Source of the DNA: Carya illinoinensis
Taxonomy: Eukaryota > Streptophyta > Magnoliopsida > Fagales > Juglandaceae
Direction: 5' to 3'
NCBI RefSeq assembly: GCF_018687715.1
Contig: NC_056752.1
Coordinates: forward strand, 50,996,653 to 51,060,652
DNA length: 64,000 bases
How positions within the stretch are numbered: position 1 is the first letter of the stretch; every line of letters starts with the position of its first letter. The translations under genes and the position numbers were made by a program. Positions 49,512 to 61,680 of the stretch are shown here, one piece after another. The notes beneath the pieces were generated by a model that had not been told where the DNA came from, did no database searches, and saw only the letters and a program-made list of their open reading frames with translations.

Positions 49512-49609
49512 TTTGACTTTGTCCGAGTGGTCAAGCAAACTGACTCGAAAACAAAAAAAATCTAGTCAGTTGGGCATTGCCTGCGCAGGTTCGAATCCTG
49601 CTGTCGACG
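49512..49609 (+). tRNA. tRNA-Ser(CGA)-like gene with 15-nt insertion; possibly a pseudogene
   Basis: Reads as a plant serine tRNA: D-arm region GTCCGAGTGG, anticodon stem ACTGA, loop CTCGAAA (anticodon CGA), 3' stem TCAGT, long variable arm TGGGCATTGCCTGC, T arm GCAGG-TTCGAAT-CCTGC, then TGTCGAC G. A 15-nt insertion, ACAAAAAAAATCTAG (49551-49565), sits directly after the anticodon loop, where tRNA introns lie. The acceptor stem is damaged: the 5' strand TTTGACT pairs poorly at its first position with the 3' strand. A T tract for pol III termination follows at about 49626. Either an intron-bearing gene or a decayed copy. Confidence 0.6.
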
Positions 49610-49781
49610 CAAACATCCTTCCCGTTTTCTTTTTGTTTTTGTTTTTCTTTTTTTTTTCACCATCTGTTTTGGCAAAGAACAGGACCAAATCGTCAATTTG
49701 TCTCCTAACCCCCGACTTTTACAATCGGGTCATCCGTAAACTGTGCATCTCCTCCAATCCTTCTTCAGTCACCCATCATCC

Positions 49782-50489
49782 ATGGCCTCCGCTCTGCACC
49801 AAAACCCCACCTCCCTCAAACTTCGCCACCCTCCGAAGCCCAGCCCTATCACCACTCCCAGACCCTCCACCTACATTCCCTTGCGTTGCGGACCGCGGTC
49901 CAACCGTGGGCCTCTCGTGAAAGGTCGGGTCCTGAGCATCGAAGCCATCAACGCCATCCAAGCAATCAAGCGTGCCCACAGTTCTTCAGACCCCACCGAC
50001 CTCCCAAACCTCCTCTCCAAAACCCTCCCCCGCCTGATCAAGTCCGACCTCCTCGCCACCCTACGTGAGCTCCTGCGACAAGACCGCTGCGCCCTCGCTC
50101 TCCACGCGTTCTCGGCCTTCCGATCCGAATACCAACCCGATTTATCTCTCTACGCCGACGTGGCATCGGCACTCGCCAGGAACGGGATGGCGGAGGACAT
50201 CGACCGTTTGATCTGTGACATGGAGAAAGATTGCGGTGGTGCACTCCAGTGCGATGACGACAGGGGACTGATCAGGTTGATCAAGGCAGTGATTGGTGCT
50301 GATAGGAGGGAATCGACGGTCAGGATTTACGGGATGATGAAGCAGAGTAAGTGGAGTTACGCCTTTGAGGCGGATGAGTATGTGGTCAGGATTTTGAGCA
50401 AAGGTTTGAGGAGGCTTGGCGAAGAGGGTTTGGCCGATGAGGTTAAAAGGGAATTTGCCAAGGTCTCCGGGGCCAATTTGGAGAATTAG
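49782..50489 (+). CDS. THA8: THA8-like short PPR protein, chloroplast
   Basis: 235 residues, single exon. The first 45 or so residues are rich in Ser, Pro, Thr and Arg without acids, a chloroplast transit peptide. The mature part (from about PLVKGRVLSIEAINAIQAIK) is all-helical: LLRQDRCALALHAFSAFRSEY and YVVRILSKGLRRLGEEG are PPR-like helical pairs. It fits THYLAKOID ASSEMBLY 8, a small PPR protein that binds chloroplast group II introns (ycf3 intron 2 and trnA in Arabidopsis and maize). The start at 49782 has a good plant context (CCATGGC). An in-frame ATG 13 codons earlier (49743) cannot be excluded. THA8 versus THA8-like is not resolved. Confidence 0.82.
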   Translation: MASALHQNPTSLKLRHPPKPSPITTPRPSTYIPLRCGPRSNRGPLVKGRVLSIEAINAIQAIKRAHSSSDPTDLPNLLSKTLPRLIKSDLLATLRELLRQDRCALALHAFSAFRSEYQPDLSLYADVASALARNGMAEDIDRLICDMEKDCGGALQCDDDRGLIRLIKAVIGADRRESTVRIYGMMKQSKWSYAFEADEYVVRILSKGLRRLGEEGLADEVKREFAKVSGANLEN

Positions 50490-51124
50490 AGAGTTTAAAG
50501 AAAATACATATTTTTTTAATTATTGTTTTAACTTTCTGGCATGAGTAAAAAGTTATATTATATCGTCTCAAATCTTCTTCCATTTTTAAGATGTTGTTAT
50601 TTGATGAATAATATATTTTATAAAATTCATTATATCGATTTTCCAAATTATTCAGTCAAAAAATCCTTAAATATCGTCAAACTTCATATATGGTTATCGC
50701 CAAATGATATATAATTCATGTGAAAAATGATCAATTTACAAACATTTACAATTATATAGAAAATTTTTAATAAAAAAATAATTATATTGATTGATTGTAA
50801 AAGAAATTATAAAAAAAAAATTAAGTGTATGGCTGTCATTTTATTTTATTTTAGAGCAGTAATAAGATTGTATTTTTATTGCCAATTGCAAACTTTTCAG
50901 ATTATTTTTATCATGATATCACTTTAGACTTGTCATCAACTATCAGAAGTAAAAAGACCGGCCAGTGGATAATTGAAAATTAACTCAATTCAATTAATTT
51001 TTCTCGTAGAGCTATTGATTTTATACATATTTGTACTTTCATTAATTATATTTTGAAAACCAGTAGATATCTTGTTTTGATTTATATATGTATTCGTTGT
51101 AAATGTTTTAAAACATATTCAACC

Positions 51125-51330
51125 AATGGGATAAAAACGGAGTCTCGTTCATTTTCATAAAATATCTCAATTTATTTCATTTAATTATTATAATTTTTTT
51201 AAATTTTCATATAAAATAAGATAAATAATTTAATTTTTTTAAATTTTAATATAAAAATAATATATTTTAATAATAATTTATTCAATTTTAATCTCAATTT
51301 ATCTCATCTCATTTTTAAAAATAAATGATA
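51125..51330. repeat. R4 MITE-like repeat, copy 2
   Basis: TTTTTTTAAATTTTCATATA, TTTAATATAAAAATAATATA and CAATTTTAATCTCAATTTAT match 43640-43830 in order. Partial remnants of the same family appear at 20825-20910 (TTTTATTCAACTTTTAACCT...CTCATCTCAACTC) and 38190-38285. Confidence 0.65.
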
Positions 51331-51659
51331 TGTAATTATATTATAATTTTTTAATATAATTTTTATTTTAAAAAATTGAATTATTAATAATATTTTATGT
51401 GATAGTTGAAAAAAATTATAATAATTAATAATTATATAAAATTAGGGGAAACCAGTCTTTACTTTTAAGTGGAAATGAAAGGGAATAATAAAGACAACAA
51501 AATATATTTTTCAATTGACCAAACGATCCTTTTATTCGTTGAAGTTACAACATCATGTCTCGGCAACATTTTGCTAGTTGCAACTTGCCCCTGCTGTTCC
51601 CCTTCCAAACCGCCTTGTGAGTTGTGAAGACTGAAGGGAGAGAGCAGAGTGGAGCATCC

Positions 51660-51662
<3 letters not shown>

Positions 51663-51698
<36 letters not shown>
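51663..51698. repeat. (TC)n microsatellite in PEX2 leader
   Basis: About 17 TC units end three bases before the PEX2 start codon, so they lie in the 5' UTR. Confidence 0.9.
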
Positions 51699-51700
<2 letters not shown>

Positions 51701-54700
51701 ATGGACAACGAAATCCTAGCACCTCCGTCGTCGTCTTCAACAGCTTCAATGACTAATACGAATCTTCCACCGCCGGAAGACGCTTGGTTTGACCCCTACC
51801 AGAAATTGCTTCCTCATTGGCAGTCCCACTCTCACTCTTCTCACCAGGTCCTTCTTCCTCTTTTGCCCTTAACGCCAAATTATCGTTTCTCTTTGTAGCT
51901 TAATTTGTTTTCAGTCGTGGTCTTCTTATTTTTCAACCCCTAACGTTTATTTCTTTTTCATTGCAATTTAGGGTTTGCTTCGGCTTTACTCTGTTCTTAT
52001 TACATCTCGCAGTATTTAATATTTATTGTTGATTTCAACGAGTGCCTCTACTCTAATCGGATATCTATAATTTTTTTCAGGTCATAATTTCCGCAGTCGC
52101 TTGGTTTGTTTCGATGAGGGATATTTTTTTGTTTGCAAGGAAAACTTTTCCCTAAATTAGTTGAATCATTTTTAGTTTTTGTAGATCTTTTGTGTGTAAC
52201 GGTAAATTGGTAATTAAAGATACATCGTATACTGGGCCTAACTAATAAAATTAATTTCCTGCTTAAGCAGATGGATGCTTGTTTTCTTACAGATTCTTTT
52301 GTGGCCTTTTGAAAAATGGATCCATTAAAAATATGAATTTTGGTGTAGAGAAATACGTCACTGGAAAATAGTCATTGAAATAAATGGAGCTTTACAAAAT
52401 TTCTGCCAAGAAGATTCGGGGAACTCTTTTCTGGAAAATAACCGAGAACTTTTAAATCTAATAAGTATTTGTGTGTGTTGGTAATTGATATTTTTTTATG
52501 TGAATTGATAACGTATTATTCTTATTTCCTTGTTTTTTTAACACTGTACAAATTTTCTCTTGTTAAGAATCCCATTGTATTTTTTGTTTATTTAATTATA
52601 ATGGTGTTTTATATGTCAATTTTTTACCTTTGGAATTCTTTGTGTAGTCAACAATCCCAATTTCAATCTCAAGAGTAAATCAAGTCGATGCAGCAAGACT
52701 CGATGTAGAAATGTCAGCCATGTTGAAAGAGCAGCTGGTTAAGGCGTTCTCTTTGATGAAGGTACATCTTACAACTTATTTTGATATTCATTGAAGCAAT
52801 TAGTAGCATAGACATAGCTATTGATGTTGACAAAGTTATTAGTAGTATAGATATGATACTGCTGTGGGAATATTTAAAACGTTTACTTATTTTATTGGGA
52901 TTAGCCAGGAATGTTATTTCAATATGAAGCAGAGCTTGATGCTTTCATTGAATTTCTTATTTGGCGATTCTCAATTTGGGTAGATAAGCCTACTCCTGGA
53001 ATTGGTCTAATGAATTTGAGGTATAGAGATGAACGTGCAATGGAGACAAGAGGAAAAGGTATTATGGTATTGACTAATATGAATATCCTATTACTCAGCC
53101 TTTTTCACCTTTGTTTATGACTTACATTTCGTACCTATGCTTTTTGCGTGTCATTTTCCATACAGTTAGGACAGGTTTGGAAGGACCGGGACTCACTGTA
53201 GCTCAGAAAATTTGGTATTGTGTTGCTACTGTCGGTGGCCAATACATCTGGGCACGCTTACAATCATTCTCTGCTTTTCGTAGATGGGGTGATTCTGAGC
53301 AGGTACAGTTTTTGTTGGTCCATTTGCTCACCCTATCCCCCCCCCACCTCCCCTGCCAAAAGCCAGTCTATCCCAGTTGTGCTTTCATCAAGGATGGAGG
53401 TGGATTGAACTGGACCTAATTTCGTCTCTGCATTTTCCTCAGAGGTCATTTGCACGGCGAGCATGGATGTTAATACAACGTATAGAGGGATTACATAAAG
53501 CTGCCTCATTTTGCAACCTGCTCATATTTCTTTATACGGGAAGGTATGCTTTTAAGTCTCAAGCCATTCTATTATTGGGTTTCATCTGAATCTGGTATAT
53601 GGAAAGTTGTAGTAATTCTTTAATGGTTTAGGCATTTGAACTAAACAAACTGTATCAGAGCAAATGAAATCATTGAGTGGAACAAATGAATAGTGAACAA
53701 ATTATGTTAATATGGAAGGTAGAAATATTATTGAGTGATGTTAGAATTTTAATAAAGTGTTCAACTGTGTGCTGATGAAGTACTTATCCAAAAAAAATAC
53801 GTGCTGATGAATTAGATAGTTGATTGGTCAAATGTTTTGTTACTGATCAATGTGATGAAAAGGCTCAACATGCATGCCTAATAGTCTCTTAGAGCCTAAG
53901 CACAAAATGCAAAAGTGAGGCACAAACCTATGTGAAGTGAGTGTTGAGAAGCATGACAATTAATAGTAATTCCACTGCAAATTCAACATTATTGCTATTC
54001 TGCATCTGCAACAAACAATCTGTTTATATTATATACAATTTCAAATTCAACCACCCAAATAGTAAACATGTGATGCGAAGCATGGTTATGTTAGCTACTT
54101 GCTACCAGTTGGGTATAAAAAAGAAGATAATGGTAATTTATGATATGTTGTAACATATCTTCATACTTTGCAAAATGCTTTTCTGATGCAGGTACAGGAA
54201 TCTTATTGAAAGAGCTTTGAGAGCTAGGCTCGTCTATGGGAACCCTAATATGAACCGCGCTGTTAGCTTTGAGTACATGAACCGGCAGTTAGTGTGGAAT
54301 GAGTTCTCGGTAATTTTACCCTTCTTTGTCTATCTTAGTGGTTTAATTTTATAAAACTGAGCACTAATTCTCCATAACCGAGAGGAAGCACTGAATTCAA
54401 AATAAGTTCAAGTCTGTGAGGCTTTCTTTTAGAATTTACTTGAGTCAGTTGTAACTTGGTCCAAGTTCTTCTCTGTCCAGGCAAAGAAACCTTGATCTGC
54501 TTCTTGCTCCAAATTGTGAAATTAGGAAGTCCTTGTATCTTGCCATTATTTTTCTGTATGAACCTCTGCCATCCGCATACCAGCATGCATATTTTTTTTT
54601 TTTTTTTATAATTAATAAGAGAAATCATATTCCACGTAAATAGGCATAGCCCATACCAGCATGCATCTTTAGTATGTATTTGTGTTGGTTTGGATTAACT

Positions 54701-55715
54701 AGGCCTGTTTAGGAACTTCTTTCAAATTTGCTTGGCTACTGCCAATGGCTTCTAAATCATTGGTGAATAATCTCAAGACGGTGCTGGAATTACTTATTTA
54801 ATTGTTTTCCTAAGTAGCCGGAGTTTTGCTACAAAAGGGAAAATATAGTAATAAATCCTGATCCATAAGTTGTAACATTTTATAAAGAATTTAGTGCGAG
54901 TAAAATGCACAGATTCTGGAATCTATGAAGCTATCCTTATCACATGAGCCAGACATGCATGCTTTCTTAGAGTCATCGAGATTATAGAAAGCTAGAAAAC
55001 ACTTTCAGATTAACTGACTCATTGCCTTTTTCATTTATTCCATGTGGTATCTAGTTCTTTCTTTTTTCCTGGACTTCAATATTTCCACCTGTTCCAAAAT
55101 TTATGACCGTTCCTTTTATCCAAGCTGAAGAAACATTTTAGATATTTGGAATTCTTGTTTTCTCTCTCTCAGCTTCTTGAAGTACAAAGCTAAGCTATTC
55201 TTGTGGATATGATCCAGTTTGGAACTTACTCTTTTGGATCTTGGCTGGTGGCAGGAGATGCTGTTGCTGCTGCTTCCTCTTCTTAACTCATCGTCTGTAA
55301 GAAACTTTCTTCGCCCATTTTCTAAAGATAAATCTTCAAGCTCTGCAGACGATGACACTGCTTGCCCCATCTGTCTGGCCAATCCAACCATTCCATTTCT
55401 TGCTCTCCCTTGTCAGCACAGGTATTTCTTTTCTTCCCGTTATTGGAAATGATGGGCTGTAAATGCAATTGAACTTGATTATTTAAGGTATATTTTATTC
55501 ATCAGTCTATGCAAATAATTAGGTGGTATTGCGTAAGGCTACCCTTTGAAGATTTAAACGGTGTAGTTTTTCTTGCTTGCAGATACTGTTATTACTGCCT
55601 TAGGACTCGGTGTGCTGCAGTTGCTTCATTCAGGTGTTCCAGATGCAGTGAGCCAGTCACTGCTATGCAGCGGCATAGTGGCGTGAGCAATGTAATCCCA
55701 AAAAAAGATCATTAA
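51701..55715 (+). CDS. PEX2: Peroxin 2, RING-type peroxisomal ubiquitin ligase
   Basis: Membrane RING E3 that, with PEX10 and PEX12, ubiquitinates the import receptor PEX5. Eight exons: 51701-51847, 52648-52761, 52905-53058, 53166-53302, 53443-53543, 54192-54309, 55255-55421, 55583-55715; 1071 nt, 356 residues, close to the usual plant length. The N-terminus is Ser/Pro-rich, the Pex2/Pex12 membrane domain is central (YEAELDAFIEFLIWRFSIWV, then a hydrophobic helix CNLLIFLYTGRY). The C-terminal C3HC4 RING is complete: CPIC, CQHRYCYYC, CSRC. The ATG lies in GCCATGGAC, directly after the CT tract. The exon 6-7 junction (54309 to 55255) spans a 945-bp intron. Confidence 0.95.
53769..53811. mobile_element. 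Micro-insertion with 11-bp duplication in PEX2 intron 5
   Basis: GTGCTGATGAA at 53769-53779 and 53801-53811 flanks 21 bp that contain ACTTATCC plus eight A's in all. The ACTTATC-A tail is the same as that at 21530-21556. Inferred to be the 3' end of a very short retroposon. Confidence 0.55.
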
Positions 55716-57631
55716 ATAGGGAGAATGAAATAGATTGAAACATTATTATAGATAGGGAATGTGTGTAAAATAATGCTGGAAAGAAATAGCACTTTTTATT
55801 TTTTTTCTTCCCTATTAAATTATCATTTAAGAAATCAATTCTATGTAAAAAGTGTTATTCCACTATTGAGTGGGATGGTCCATTCTTTGTCATCTTTCCA
55901 GTGTATTAAATATTCCGATGCCCCATTGTTTTCTTGGATTAGTTTTTCTCCCAGCATTTCTTTTTTAAATTTTTTTTAAAAGAAGAGGGCGGTACACAAT
56001 TTTATCAAATTCATTATCGATTCATTTGAATAGTCGAGAGGAGGTCTTTCCAAGGATCGGTTGCCTCGGAAGCCAATACGGTTGCCCTTTCGGCAATGCC
56101 AAAGGATGATTATTGTGCTTAATTTCAGTGTATTTGGTACATCTTTTGCTTATACGTTTCTATCGTTGAATTGAGTCACGTAGATAGCATGTTAATTGTG
56201 TTGTCTGCATAATGGCAAAAAATGGGTTTATCTGTAACCAAGCCTTTTTACTTTCTAAACCATCAATTATTTTAGTATCTGTTTCACACGTTCTCTGTGG
56301 CCGATCTGCTTGGTTCTTTCTTCCTCTCTCAATGTATTTTTAACTCAATCATCAGAAAAGGAACTAAAACGCGGCCCAAGCACAAAGATAATAAGACTAT
56401 TGATCGGGAGCTAGAAAGTTAAAACGATCTTGAATTTCGTGCTGTGCTTGTTTTGATTATTAGCGATTGGTTTCGTTTCAATTTGATACGAAGCACAAGG
56501 AAACAAAGCAGAGTTCCTTCTTGATCACTTTAAGGTCACTATTGTTTTACAATATTGTTAGCCGTACCATCTGTGATTAATATTGTTGGATTATTAATAT
56601 GGGCTGATCTTTATGTGCTAAGATTCTCTATCTAAAATTATAATTTATATTAATCGAATCCAAGAACCGTGATTCTTTGTTCCTTACAAGTTACAAGCCG
56701 TCGCATCTACTGTGCTGTAAATTCACATGCCTTTTACGGATACCTCTGGATCTATGCCTCTGGATGTATGGTTATAGACAAGCTGCTGGGACTGGGACTG
56801 GGACTGGGACATATATAGACAAGCTGCTGGGACTCGGACATTAATGTTATAATCAGAGAAATATTTGCGGTGAATGGTGATAGGTGTGCAAGCGTGGTGC
56901 AAAAATTTAAAAAAAAAGTTAATAAATATAGAATTTATATGAAAGGAAAATTAATTTTTTAATAATATATTATACTCTTTTTTAAAACGACTGTACAACA
57001 TTTGTACACTTTACGACTATACGTAATATTACTCAAATAAATTAAAACATCTTCAACTTAAAAAAAAAAAAAAAATCATTTTTTATCAAATAAATTGCGG
57101 AATAGTGATTCGACCGTGAATAAAAATTGTCTTTATTTACTTGATGGAGTTAAAGTATCCAAATCTTGAAAGAATTAATAGACGCATTAAGTAGGTTCTA
57201 CAAATATTAAATACTGCATGGTTGTACGAATAAATTTATTTGGATATAGCATGAACTTCACATAATTTTTTAACACGATATTTGTCTCTCAGTAAACTAT
57301 AAATGCATTTTGACAAATTAGAAGTCCAGTGTAATAAAATAGATCCGCTTGTTTGAAACAATTAAACATAACATTAGTTGATTAGGCAAGGTTATATATC
57401 ACAGGATTAAAAAAAAAAAAAAAAAAAGTAAAAAAGGAAGGGAAATATCTTCACTAGGAGGACCCTGAAAAAGTTGCCCTAGCTTCCTCGTACACTAGAA
57501 GTAAAAATTGTTGCGATTAGGTTTAGGTATTATCGGAAAATTACGTGGTCAAATTGGAACCATATATATCATGCATGTAACACGTACGTACACTCACCGA
57601 CCGTTGGTGCGTGTATATATATAAAAGTGAT
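55716..57631. other. Spacer downstream of PEX2
   Basis: Contains the PEX2 3' UTR, a local (GGGACT)n run at about 56788-56811 followed by a repeated ATAGACAAGCTGCTGGGACT (about 56774 and 56815), and R2 copy 2. No gene. Confidence 0.5.
56870..57035. repeat. R2 MITE-like repeat, copy 2
   Basis: AAAGTTAATAAATATAGAAT, TTAATTTTTTAATAATATAT and GACTGTACAACATTTGTACA correspond to the intron copy at 26.2 kb; ends ACTATACGTAATATTACT, inverse of the R2 start TAATGCTACGTA. Confidence 0.6.
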
Positions 57632-57815
57632 GAGTTTTGTTATATACAAGCACAGTCGCGTATTAATCTGTATATTAATACTGATTTATTCATATTTAAA
57701 ATTTAAATTAACACTGTTTTCAATAAAATCTATTTTTTGACCAATAACATCACATTGGTGCACACATTGGTACACATATTAGTGTATAATTATGCTTGCA
57801 ACTATATTTTTCCAA
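57632..57815 (+). repeat. R1 fold-back MITE, copy 4
   Basis: Same orientation as the 8.1-kb copy: GCACAGTCGCGTATTAATCT, CTGTTTTCAATAAAATCTAT, TTTTTTGACCAATAACATCA, then TTATGCTTGCAACTATA. Confidence 0.75.
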
Positions 57816-57824
57816 AAGTAATTA

Positions 57825-58065
57825 ATGTTACGTACAATGATAGAGTGTATAAATATCGTGTAATCATTTTAAAATATAATAAGATCTATTATTAAAAAAT
57901 TAATTATATTACATCATTTTTACATACTCTTTACATATTCCACTGATGTGACGGAACTCAACATTTATTTTATATTAAAAAATAACAGAGCTATAATCAC
58001 ATCAATAAAGCTCGCAAAAAATATGCAAAAGTGACGTCATAGAATTTTTATCAAAAAAATAATTT
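57825..58065. repeat. R2 MITE-like repeat, copy 3, left part (split by copia)
   Basis: Begins TGTTACGTACAATGATAGAG and AAATATCGTGTAATCATTTT, R2-like. Its right part, TCATGTAAATTTCGTATTTA onwards, resumes at 62930 after the copia element. Together they mirror the R2 copy at 26155-26330. Confidence 0.6.
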
Positions 58066-58070
58066 TTTTT

Positions 58071-58270
58071 TGTTGCAACTTAGAAAGATATGAAGTAAAG
58101 TCATCGACTGAGAAGAGGAAATCTGAAGTATGTATTATTTGGAGTTACAACTCTATATTTATACATGTAAAATACTGAAGGCTATAAAAATAAATACATT
58201 ATAGCCAACGTAACTAATTAACAGAATTGAACTAGTAACTAACTAACAGAATTGAACTAGTTATTTAATA
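58071..58270 (-). repeat. Copia 3' LTR
   Basis: 200 bp. Compared with the other LTR it has A instead of G at two places on the + strand (near 58155 and 58190) and one extra T (near 58253). Confidence 0.95.
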
Positions 58271-58283
58271 GTCCCCCTCAAGA
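58271..58283 (-). other. Copia polypurine tract
   Basis: On the - strand TCTTGAGGGGGAC immediately before the 3' LTR; the TGA of the pol frame (58280-58278) lies inside it. Confidence 0.85.
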
Positions 58284-61200
58284 TGAATTGTATATATTAT
58301 GTACATTCATCTTGGACAAAAGAGAAAAGAAAGAATTAAAACCCAATAGTTTAGTTAGAATGTCTGCAACTTGATGAGCTGAAGAGACATGTAAAGTTCA
58401 AATGATGCCAGCTTGTATTTTCTCCCTTATGATGTGACAATCTAACTCAATATACTTTGTTCTTTCATGAAACACTGGGTTGACAGCAATATGTAAAGCA
58501 GCTTGGTTATCACAGAACAATAGTGAAGACTTGAAAAGTGTTTGATGTAAGTCTGAAAGTAAAGAAGTAATCCAAGTGATTTCACATACTGCACATGCCA
58601 TGGACCAATATTCGGCTTCAGCAGATGACCTGGACACAGTTTTCTACTTCTTTGATTTCCAAGACACAAGTGAATCTCCAATGAACACACAGAAACCAGA
58701 AACTGATCTTCTTGTGTCAAGACAGTTAGCCCAATTTGAGTCAACAAAGGCTTTTAATTGAATGGAAGAGGATGCTGAGAAAAAAAAGTCCTTGTCCTGG
58801 AGCCTTTTTAATGTATTTCAGAATTCTTATAGCAGCCTGCATGTGTGGCACTCGAGGTTGATCAAGAAACTGGCTGAGATGATACACAGAAAAAGTGATA
58901 TCTGGCCGTGTATTGGTAAGATACAATAATCTTCCAATAATTCTTCTATAACTTGTGTTGTCTTCTATTAGCTCCCCATCTTCCTTGCTGAGCTTACAAT
59001 GAGTATCCATAGGAAAATTTACTGGTTTGGAACCAAGTAAACCAGCACTATCTATCAGCTCTAAAGCATACTTTCTTTGACATATGGAAATGCCTTGTTT
59101 ACTTCTAGCAATTTTCATACCTAAAAAATACTTGACAGGTCCAAGATCCTTCAATTTAAACTGATCATTAAGAGCAGTTTTAATTGATTCTACAGCTGCC
59201 ATGTTGCTGCTAGCTAAAAGTATATCATCTACATATACTAATAAAGCAACAAATTCAGTGCCCTTTTTCCTTGTGAATAAGGAGTAATCTGACTTGGACT
59301 GTTGAAAACCAAGTTGAAGTAAGGCTGCTGTGAATTTGGAATTCCACTGTCTAGATGCCTGTTTCAGGCCATAGAGTGATTTCTGCAATTTACACACTCT
59401 AGTGTCCCCCTTTCGAAGATATCCAGGTGGTAACTTCATGTAAACATCCTCATCTAAGTCTCCATATAGAAATGCATTGTTGACATCAAGATGAATAAGA
59501 TGCCAACCATGTATTGCAGCTAATGATAAGAAACACCTTACTGTCACCATTTTTGCAACAGGAGAAAAGGTTTCAAAAAAATCAAGACCCTCTTTTTGAG
59601 TATATCGTTTTGCTACTAATCTTGCTTTATATCTCTCAATGGAACCATCAGCCTTATATTTAATTTTATAAACCCACTTACAACCAATTGAAATTTTATT
59701 TGGTGGGAGTTCAGTGAGTGTCCAGGTGTGATTTGATTCTAGAGCAGCTAGTTCAAGGGACATAGCTTCTCTCCAATGAGGGTGATGGACAGCTTGATGA
59801 TAAAATTCTGGTTCTATTTGAGATGAAATGGATATGCTGAAGGCACGATGTGAGGATGAAAATTTTGAGTAAGATATAAAATCAGAAATGTTGTAAGGAG
59901 TACTTACTTGCTTACAGAGCATACCTTCAGGAGATGTGTTGAAGGTAGAAGTTGCAAGGTGACAATGATAATTCTGCAAATATTTAGGAGCTTTATGCTG
60001 TCGAGTAGATTTTCTCAAGTGAGGAAATTGAGTTTCATCTTGGATATTGAATTGGTTTGGTATGTTTGGAGAAACAATGTTTGGTAAATCCATGATGTTA
60101 GGCTCAAGTTGAGATACTGTTTCAGAATGAAGTGTGGGCTGTCTGTTTGTAGTAGATATTGTTTCTGGAATGTACTTGGGTACTACAACTTGAGATGAAT
60201 CAGAAGAGGATTTAAGTTCAGAAAAAAATGGAAAAACTGTTTCATGAAACACAACATCTCTAGAAATGAGGAATGTATTTTTCTCAAGATTAAATAATTT
60301 GTATCATTTTGTACCAAAAGGATATCCTATGAATATACATTTTCTGGCTCTAGAATCAAACTTGGATCTGTTTTGAGTAAGAGTTGAAGCATAACATAAT
60401 GAACCAAAAACCTTTAAGTTTGTATATGAAGGAATTTTTCCATATAAAACTTCATGAGGTGACTGATTATTTAGAAGAGGAGAAGGAATCCTATTTATTA
60501 TATATGTGGCTGTGAGTATACATTCACCCCAGAATTTCAAAGGCACATTTGATTGAAACCTCAAAGCTCTAGCTACATTGAGAAGATGTTGGTGTTTGCG
60601 TTCTACTATGGAATTTTGTTGTGATGTTTCCACACAAGATTTTTGATGGATAATTCCTTTTGAAGAAAAGAAATCTAACATGTTAAACTCTGGACCATTA
60701 TCTGTTCTTATACACTGAATTTTTGCTTTAAACTGTGTAAACACCAAACTATAAAAAGAACTGAAAATACTTCTCACATCTGATTTAGACTTCATGAGAT
60801 ATACCCATGTTGATCTTGAATGATCATCAACTATTGTTAGAAAGTATCTAAATCCATCATGGGTAGGAATTGAGAAAGGTCCCCATATATCACAATGCAG
60901 TAATTGAAAAACAGAACTAGCATTGTAATTATGAGTATGAAATGACAATCTTTTCTGTTTTGCTAAAGGACATACAGAACAATGATTTGTATGTACTTCT
61001 TTATTTGAAAAAGAAACATCTAGAATTGATTTAGAAAGAACTTGCAATTTAGCTAATGATGGGTGGCCAAGTCTACAATGCCAAAGATGGAATTTTGATT
61101 TTATTACTGAGTTGGTATTTGAGAAGGGAGAAAAACTATCAACAGCATTAGCTTGTGGTTGTTGTAGTAGATATAGACCAGCAACTCTGCTACCCTTCCC

Positions 61201-61680
61201 AATCATCCTCCATGGGGTAAGGCCCTAAATATAGCAATCATTAGATGTAAAAATAAAACAACATTTCTGATTGGAGGTTAATTTGCTCACTGAAATCAGA
61301 TTATATGAGAAAGACGGTACACATAACACATCTTTTAGGATTAACTGATCAGATATTTGTACACTTCTAATATGTGTAACTGGAACATTTTCACCATTTG
61401 GAAGTTGTACAAAAGAATTGATTTTCTGAGTAATGTTTGTAAAACAATCAACAGAATGAATTATGTGGTCTGTGGCACCTGTATCGATGATCCAGGTGTT
61501 TGAATATGTATTGTTTGACATTCTTACATTAAAGACCAAGCTGGAAACAGATTGATGGGATGAATTTATACCTGCTGAAGAGGATAACAGGTTAGGAATA
61601 TAAGAAACAATTGCTGCTTGATGAGTATCCTGAGATGGTTGTTTGTTGTGGATTAAAGCAAGTAATTGCTGACATTCTTC
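58278..61680 (-). pseudogene. Copia pol region (protease, integrase, RT, RNase H), broken
   Basis: Protease with the active-site triplet DTG (IIDTGATDH, about 61490). Pre-integrase zinc motif with HCRLGH and CSVC, then an integrase core ([24 protein letters not shown], with the DDE Glu in SIVERKH). Reverse transcriptase carries the YVDD box ([12 protein letters not shown], about 59240). RNase H has SSAEAEY. Breaks: TAG 61227-61225, TGA 60306-60304, one extra T in an 8-T run (58781-58788), TAG 58646-58644, TGA 58400-58398. The natural end is TGA 58280-58278. No functional product can be made from this copy. Confidence 0.93.

Larger units (their letters stand above)
50490..51700. other. Spacer between THA8-like gene and PEX2
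   Basis: AT-rich; contains R4 copy 2 and, at its end, the PEX2 leader. No further gene. Confidence 0.5.

Noticed and set aside
58066..58070. TTTTT target duplication as proof of copia boundaries
   Set aside because: Both flanks are T-rich, so the match could be chance; boundaries rest on LTR alignment, primer site and polypurine tract instead.
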